Origin: Calvatia gigantea
Taxonomy: Eukaryota; Basidiomycota; Agaricomycetes; Agaricales; Lycoperdaceae
Assembly: GCA_025093985.1 (NCBI GenBank)
Contig: JACAAK010000007.1
Span: 868,001-932,000, forward strand
DNA length: 64,000 nucleotides
Direction: 5' to 3'
Both the position numbers and the translations under genes were made by a program. Each line of letters begins with the position of its first letter. Position 1 is the stretch's first letter. A model generated the notes under the pieces. It was not told the DNA's origin, ran no database searches, and worked only from the letters and a program-made list of their open reading frames with translations. Below, one piece after another: positions 57,734 to 64,000 of the stretch.

Positions 57734-58823
57734 TCACAGGAGGAAAGGTATTACTGCTTTTCTGCTTTTGGGGTAGCTATCCCCAAATTTCTGTTTGTAC
57801 CATAAGTGTCCCTTGTATGCGCGGGGGAGCATCGTCACGACTTCGGCGATGAAGAAGATCCAGGGAGGGGAGAGGTTTGGAATGAAAGTGACGGCGGGTT
57901 CTGTCACAAGTTGTTTGATGGTTGACGCCAAGTGCGGAGGGGAAAGGAAGGAGACAATGGTCGAAGGGGAAAGTGAAGATAGCTGGAACGGAATAGGACC
58001 AGCGGCGAGAGCAAAACCTAACCATTCGATCCATTCACAAAAGTAATTCGGGTAAGAAATGTACTTATAAAAGAGGCCGTACGGGATGGCATAGTGCTCC
58101 CCCTTACGATGTTCGCTGGTTTCTCGGGCTTTGCCTGCAGCATTGGCTTTTCGACGAATATTCAAGAGGATCTCGTCGTGCACCAGATTCCCAATGAAGC
58201 CAAAAGTCCAGAGGATCAGACCTAACTTGTACCCGACACGCTGAGTCGAGCGGGGGCTCTGAAACCACAAAAGGGTGAATGGGCTCGAGAGGTACGAGCC
58301 GAGTATAAAACCATTGAGGAGGTTGAAAACGATACCACATGAGGCCACGATTATGTGATGTCCGGAGCGTGAGGGTGTTCGTAGTGGGGAGATTATGGCC
58401 CGGTTGGCGTAGTGAATGAGAAAGAACAACGCCAGCAGTCCTCGGGGAGAGGTGACGTTCGGTAATCCTGGGTTTTGCTGGGCTAGAGGAGCTGTAGCGA
58501 GCGAATACAGGAACACGGCTGGAGAGAATATCTCCATGACCATCCATGCCTTTCTCCCTGTTTGCAGACACTCTCAAGTCAGATTCTTGTGGTGAACAGC
58601 GAAGGTAACATACCGTCAAAAACGAACACACTGTTGCCTTTTGGCGCAAAGCGCCCGAAAGGAGCGTTGATCAAAAACAAAAAGGGTGCGCATCCAACGG
58701 AGCTAAGCGTTAAGAGCTTGCGAGCAACTAGTCGACGTATCAGCGAAGTCAGAGGAGATAGAATAGACAACATATACAATTATAAGCTTGGAATGCAGGT
58801 CCAGTTGAGAACATATGGGACAT
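57734..58823 (-). CDS. Steroid 5-alpha-reductase-like (SRD5A family) enzyme
   Basis: Three exons (58778-58823, 58614-58727, 57734-58557) with introns of 50 and 56 bp join in phase to give 327 residues. The N-terminal part reads MSHMFSTGPAFQAYNFARK, INAPFGRFAPKGNSVFVFDG, RKAWMVMEIFSPAVFLYS. The C-terminal 3-oxo-5-alpha-steroid 4-dehydrogenase domain has FFLIHYANRAIISPLRTPS, NLVHDEILLNIRRKA, LFYKYISYPNYFCEWIEWLG and the terminal FGDSYPKSRKAVIPFLL. The family contains NADPH-dependent membrane reductases of steroid or enoyl-lipid double bonds in the ER; the fungal substrate is not predictable. Six or so membrane segments are visible. Length is slightly above the usual 260-310 residues. It is divergent from the NmrA-like gene. 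Confidence 0.9.
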
Positions 58824-59270
58824 TTTTCACTCCGTTTCCTGGTCCCTGGTCCACGAGTTATCTGAAATCGGCGAGTTGGAAAGGTTGAGATCTTGAGACA
58901 CTCACACGACTGACCTGTCAGAGGTTTGCCTGCTTACATAAGCAAGCCCCATTCTTCGACCTGCCCAGAGTCGGTGGATAGATTGTCCTCCTACCAACCC
59001 CTTACGTCTGCCAGCGAGGCGGGGAACAACATGTTCGGGGCTCTAGCTTTCCAGTAGTCGACCGATGTGCCCCCTTTGTCAGCCCTCGCTTACGAAGACT
59101 ATGCTCTCTTAGAAGATTACTCAGCCATTGGCTTACACTTTGGTCGGCAACTTTCCATGCGGTATATGCGTCCTCTACTCTGAGCTGAGCCAGCTACTGC
59201 ATAGATAAAAGGCAACATGCATTTCTCTGGATCCAAACACCGTAATACCACCCCCAGAATTTCTCACAGG
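58824..59270. promoter_or_regulatory. Divergent promoter, SRD5A-like / NmrA-like
   Basis: About 450 bp lie between start codons facing away from each other. An AT-rich TAGATAAAAGG near 59203-59213 is a plausible TATA-like element for the plus-strand gene. Confidence 0.4.
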
Positions 59271-60177
59271 ATGACCATCCGTGTTGCTGTCGCAGGTGTC
59301 ACCAATGGACTCGGCCACGCCATCGTCTCTGGCCTCCTAGAATACCCCGATATCCAGATCGTGCTCCTTACCAGAAAATCTTCAACTCTCCCCGACCTTT
59401 CAACATTCATCTCTCGAGGCGTTACACTCAAGATGGTGGAATACTCCTCGATCCCAGACCTGATTTCCGCCTTGACTGGTGTCGAAACTGTCATCAGCAC
59501 AATATTCTCATATTCTAACGTTAGACCCACCCTAAACCTCATCCATGCGGCCAAGGCTGCAGGTGTCCGTCGTTTCGCACCTTCCGATTTCGCGTTTTCC
59601 GCGGCTGCAAACGCTCGCTTGGACCTTTATGCACCAAAGGGACAAGTATGGAAAGTGCTCAGAGATAGTGGACTCGAATACACGTCCTTCCAGAATGGTG
59701 TGTTCATGGACTACTTCGCGTTCGGCGCACCGAAAACCCATGAAGGTCCACTGAAGGTGTTCCCCTTCATTGTCGATATTGCTGTGGCAGAAGGCCACCA
59801 TTCCTGGTACAGGTGACGAGAAGGTCACATTGACATCTGTTCGTGATATCGGTCGCCTCGTCGCCGGTGCTGTGAGACTCACAGGACGGTGGCCTGAAGA
59901 GCTGGGCATGGAAGGCGAAACAACAACTTACAAACAGGTCGTACGGGATGCCGAGGCCGTAACGGGGAGGAAGATTGCTGTCCAGTACCTGGACAAAACT
60001 TATCTGACGAAGGCGCTGGAGGAGTCAAGGGGTGATGAAATGAAATTTTTCTATAATCAGGTTTTAGATGTTCTTGCAGATAATTTGGCTTCTGTTTCTC
60101 CCACTCTCAATGCTCTTCTTCCTGACCTTCAGGTATCGTCTGTGAAGGAGTTGATTGCGGAGTATTGGAACGTGTAG
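59271..60177 (+). pseudogene. NmrA-like NAD(P)-binding protein with one frameshift
   Basis: Start at 59271 (MTIRVAVAGVTNGLGHAIVS) with a Rossmann glycine motif; an upstream in-frame ATG at 59217 is less likely. The body reads LEYPDIQIVLLTRKSS, LISALTGVETVISTIFSYSN, IHAAKAAGVRRFAPSDFAFS, SGLEYTSFQNGVFMDYFAFG, which is an NmrA/isoflavone-reductase-like protein, normally about 300 residues. The frame hits TGA at 59814-59816. The expected continuation (KATIPGTGDEKVTLTSVRDI, GRLVAGAVRL ... IAEYWNV) is open in the next frame to 60177. One extra base near 59790 explains it and no intron fits. Pseudogene, or a one-base sequence error in an otherwise clean gene. Confidence 0.8.
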
Positions 60178-62202
60178 TCCTAGCTTTCATCTCTAGTAGT
60201 GAGCCTTTTTACAGTACTGTATATGTTCTCCGTATTCCAAGTTTATAAGCAATTAAAACTCTTCCGAGCATGCAAACCGGCTGGTACCACTGGCTCAGGT
60301 GTTCAATTGGAATTTACCCATATCACCTCGACACTATGTGCGTTCTGCTGCTGTTTGATTCTTCATTCTGGTCAAGATGAAGAATAAGCGCAATACACGG
60401 TTGTGCGAAACTGCTTGTACTCTAACACTCGGTGCTTGAGGTGTTTCGAAAGGCTGATATCAAAAGAGTTGCGTGTGTTGTAACGTGCGAAAACGTTTCG
60501 GACCTGGACCATTGAACGTTAAACTCAAACATTATTCCTTCTCTAGACTCTGACTTAACCTCACACTCCGACGCGCGTAGTGCCTCAGACTGAGAATACA
60601 CGGGGCCTGTCGCATTTCTTATCCCGTAGCTTTTCTTCCGACAATCGTCCTGGAGTCCTGGACAATCATTGGTGGGGGGTCGGCCCGTTTGGACCTCTCC
60701 TAGCACAGACACAATCTGTGTGTTCTCTGGTGAGAATCCTCGCTTTGCCAATTATAGCCACCGATTTTCGAAAGACGACCAGTGTGTGGACCTAGGCTAA
60801 TTATGGAATTTAGTGTGGTTAGACACGGCCGGTATGCTCTTCGATTTTCTCTTCGCATTCTAACCGTGGATTGACTTATACGTTTTGTTTCTCCATTCCA
60901 CTTCTTGACATACCGTCGCGTCGGTGTTTCAGGCCTCTGCATACTTAGACTGCATAGTTCCCCGACTATTCCCAGTGATGTGATGTCATACGCCTTTCCA
61001 CATGCGAACGCTCTCCCCGACACCCTTTTACCCAGATGCTGGATATAGGCAGCAACCAAAGACAATAATAACCTTCGCACTCGTGGTGCGGGCTCGCTCG
61101 TTCCTGGAGCCGTGAAGTACCATCAGGATGTTCTCTCACAGTGTGGATGTTACGGCGCGGAAGGCACTACTTCGGATGCCGATGATTAGAAGCTCTCATT
61201 TCGTCGGCACACGGTATTATTCTCCCTTCTAAGAATCTCACATGATGATGGCATGGACTGCTAGGGATAGGAGCGGCGAGAATTTCACGTTCTGCACTTA
61301 GATAACGGATATGAACGTGTTGGCCGTTTAGTGCGGCGACTATGGACATTTCTGGCTGGACGCCGAACTTTGTCGAACATACCGGAATCCAGAACATACT
61401 TACATGGTCTGTTTAAGGCACCGTAGCGATCAAGGGGACGTTGGTTTGATGTTTCAACGACTTAGTAGTGAGTGCCGTACTATCACTATAGCCCCACCAT
61501 TCCTTGATCAGTTAGCAATCTGGGCCTCAATTATTGGACAGGCACCTGGTAGTTGTGGGATAGGGACATCAATAGCACAGAGTATAGACGGAATAGCACA
61601 AGAACGACCCATGCCAGCGATCCCTGGCAACTAGCATACGTCCTCATCCAATACTTGTAAAACCAAACACACAACGACTTGGTTGCATACCCGGAAGCAA
61701 GCCCCGAAAACCACTCCAACTCCCTTTGTGCTCAGAATGGTCCGTGATGTACGAGGTCGTCGACAGGCTTTTGGGGCTTGAACCATTCGCAGGTCGATTT
61801 TATATTTGGCCATACATTCTAGAAATGGATTCGGAAATTCGCCCGGAGAACCCATCGAAGACCTCTCTGGCGAGCTGATCGGCCATTGAGGCAGATCACG
61901 TTACTTCGCCGTACTCTTCGCCGCATAAGAATCCTTGGCCAGACTGGCTGTATCGTCTGATGAGCTACCTCGATCGCCTGCAGACGGCCTTGATAAAGTA
62001 AGGCGGGAAGGGTGTTTATATTTAGACTAACAGCACGAGTGGAGGAAGCTGAACTAGCGCCCATGGGGTAGTAGGATATAACTCTTGGGCCATGAAGATC
62101 GCTCGATGGTTCCCCTTTCACGTCGGTACTGCGAGCTGCCACCAAACCTGGGGGCACAGATTCGAGTTTTGTACCTGTTCAACCCTCCTAAAAGCTTGTA
62201 GA
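60178..62202. other. Intergenic region
   Basis: Several short frames on both strands, none with a recognisable motif or a linked splice series. No gene called. Confidence 0.4.
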
Positions 62203-64000
62203 ATGAGCCCAGCAGATCACTTGTACGTTTTTGCTTGCCATCGCCCATACCAACAAGGCTAACCAACAGGGAAAAGTCATGGACCTGTGTTTATCGGCAC
62301 ACTCTTCAATATGATGCTTTACGGGATTATGATCACGCAGATGTACCTCTACTATACAACGTACAAGAGGTACGGCGGAAAGTCGCACCTGGACTCAGCA
62401 CGGACTGAATTGTGTCACCCAGGGACCCAATTTGGATCAAGTTGTTTGTATGTTTACGCAGCATGACCCGTAGATCGAAATTCGTATTCAAAGGTCCCCT
62501 CTAAGGTTTTGGCTGTCTTTTTTGTGGATACCTTTAACACTCTTTTCGACGTTATGTTTGTCTATATCTCCGTCATCAAACATTTCGGTACGTATTCGTC
62601 TATGCGGGTACGGGTGCTGAACCTTGACACGGATTTTCAGACGATGTTGAATTCCTCAAAAAGCCGAATTGGTGTACGTCCTTGTCCCCATTTATGTTCC
62701 TTTTCCTTTCCTGAGTTCTTTCCAGGTTTCGCGTCAGGTCAGAGGCACGCAGAGGCCCATCCATTTACTGATCATTAATTATGTGCCACATACATAGACC
62801 CCGCAACAACGGTAAGATCCATTCACAATGTGAAGTATTCGTCAAGATAACCAATTGTTTACTGAAGGGTATTGTCGAGTTGATGGTGCAGCTATTCTTC
62901 GCCTGGAGGATATATGTTCTGACAGGAAGCCGGGCGATAGTTTCATGTATAGTCTTTCTCGCTTTCGTTGGATCAGGTGAGCGTTATAGCCCCCAGCAAG
63001 TTGCCAGTGCTGATTCTGACCGAATACAAGTTTGCGCTCTGATCGTGACCAGCCAGATCTTTGTCGTCCCAAGCTTTGCCAGATTCGGCGATTTCAAAGT
63101 GACTAGGCGTTCGCGATTGAATAACCTACCTCAGTGCTCACTACGGGAATTATAGAATTATGTCATTGGTTGGTTAGCCAGCGCAGTCGTTGCAGATGTC
63201 ATCATTACAACCGTTTTGGTGTCCTACTTGTGAGTTTGACATTGCTTACCTAAATACGCCGCCAGACTAACTGTGGCTCAGGGTACGCCTCACGATATAT
63301 TTAAGTAGCGTCCAGCGTGAACTCACAAATTCCTCCTCTTTCCAAGAGAAGGCACAAGACTGGCTTTAGGCAGTCAGACATGGTTGTCGACCGCATCATC
63401 CGAGGTATGCTCTCGAGAAATCCTGTAAAATTCATTGATTAAGGCTCAGACGATTTTAGTGACGATGTCAACTGGCCTTCTGGCTTCCATGGTCGCAGTT
63501 GTTGACCTGACGGTCTACTTAATCAAAGTAAGGAGGCTTTATCCGTCAAGGTACTTTTCTCACCACTGAAAGTCGTGCGCAGCCCTCAGGGATGTAAGTA
63601 CCATTACAGCTGTAGTCATCCGGCGGCTGAGATTACCTTTTCGCCAGCGATCTTATGCTCAATATTCTTCTATGTAAACTATACTCGAATTCGCTCATGA
63701 GCAGTCTTAATTCCCGACGTGGTTGGCGACACAGCGACGCTACGGCCTCCGTGGTCACCGGAAATCGGACACTGTCTGAAGGCATCGTTTTCTCGCCCCT
63801 CCGCGAGGATAGGAGAAGTCCTTCAATGGACAGCAGGACAGATGTGTCACAAAGATCTGCCAGCAGAAAGGCAAGCTGATCCCATTTGATAAAAATTACA
63901 AATCGAGTTCTAATACAACTGCCTCTTACAGACGTCTTCTCTGTTCGACCCGAAAAGGCCCTCAGGCACTACAACTGGCAAGGGTAGACCGGAAGTTTTC
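62203..64000 (+). CDS. DUF6534-family membrane protein 2 (partial at right edge)
   Basis: Exons 62203-62222, 62277-62369, 62423-62447 (25 nt), 62506-62587, 62641-62671, one ending 62811, 62868-62976, and later ones. Sizes of exons 2-4 equal those of DUF6534-1. The protein reads MSPADHFHGPVFIGTLFNMM, LYGIMITQMYLYYTTYKR, FFVDTFNTLFDVMFVYIS, GIVELMVQLFFAWRIYVLT, WLASAVVADVIITTVLVSYL, KTGFRQSDMVVDRIIRVTMS, TGLLASMVAVVDLTVYLIK, DLMLNILLCKLYSNSLMSSL, then a Ser/Arg-rich tail. The exon ending at 62811 is not fully resolved. After SRK at 63870 a GC-AG intron (63871-63931) leads to TSSLFDPKRPSGTTTGKGR, which runs off the window. It looks functional apart from the missing 3' end. Confidence 0.75.

Noticed and set aside
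57734..60177. Biosynthetic gene cluster built from the SRD5A-like and NmrA-like pair
   Set aside because: Only two reductase-type genes, one frameshifted, with no synthase, P450, transporter or regulator nearby.
1..64000. CRISPR arrays, operons, Shine-Dalgarno sites, prokaryotic insertion sequences
   Set aside because: The window is eukaryotic with spliceosomal introns; no regularly spaced repeats of that kind are seen.

Overview
The window looks like a chromosomal segment of an Agaricomycete (mushroom-forming basidiomycete). Genes are cut by many introns of about 50-60 bp. Several lineage-expanded basidiomycete families are present (DUF6533 and DUF6534 membrane proteins, BTB/POZ proteins, F-box proteins), beside single-copy housekeeping genes and LTR-retrotransposon remnants. 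All calls come from reading the sequence; family names come from recognised motifs, not database searches.

Layout. 1-18 kb is accessory DNA built by repeated duplication on the minus strand: BTB copies 1 and 2, fragments of BTB and DUF6533 genes, three DUF6533 genes (A, B, C), and two F-box copies. DUF6533-B plus an F-box remnant (about 8.7-12.9 kb) and DUF6533-C plus a longer F-box gene (about 12.9-18 kb) are a tandem segmental duplication. 18.5-21.3 kb is a conserved core: TAF6 (five exons) and a divergently transcribed small conserved gene. 21.5-23.4 kb is an AT-rich, strongly CpG-depleted block, probably methylated and decayed repeat DNA. 25.5-28.0 kb is an RRM-YTH m6A-reader-like gene. 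29.9-41.3 kb is again accessory: two small solo LTRs, DUF6533-D, a multi-pass membrane gene and its fragment, and a cluster of four BTB copies of which only one (37.8-39.1 kb) is intact; two of the others carry solo-LTR insertions. 43.3-45.2 kb is a DUF6534 gene. 46.2-50.6 kb encodes a 1,417-residue Ser-rich coiled-coil protein that shares a short divergent promoter with an NTF2-like gene. 55.5-60.2 kb carries a seventh BTB copy, an intron-containing tRNA-Leu-like gene, a steroid 5-alpha-reductase-like gene and a frameshifted NmrA-like reductase. A second DUF6534 gene runs off the right edge.

Working relations. TAF6 (transcription), the YTH protein (mRNA fate) and the 5-alpha-reductase-like enzyme (lipid metabolism) are separate cellular functions. 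The accessory families show birth-and-death evolution, with copies at every stage from intact to fragment. Mobile DNA has taken part: LTRs sit inside BTB genes, a short oligo(A)-tailed retroposon sits in a BTB promoter, and three copies of one MITE family lie 150-560 bp upstream of membrane-protein genes.

The most unusual signal is inside the two small solo LTRs (29919-30211 and 36342-36660). Each contains two short blocks separated by a GT...AG intron-like gap and then, about 20 bp downstream, the same two blocks fused without the gap. The block sequences differ between the two LTRs but the architecture is the same. This looks like a spliced LTR transcript written back beside its unspliced version, and I do not recognise it as a described LTR feature.
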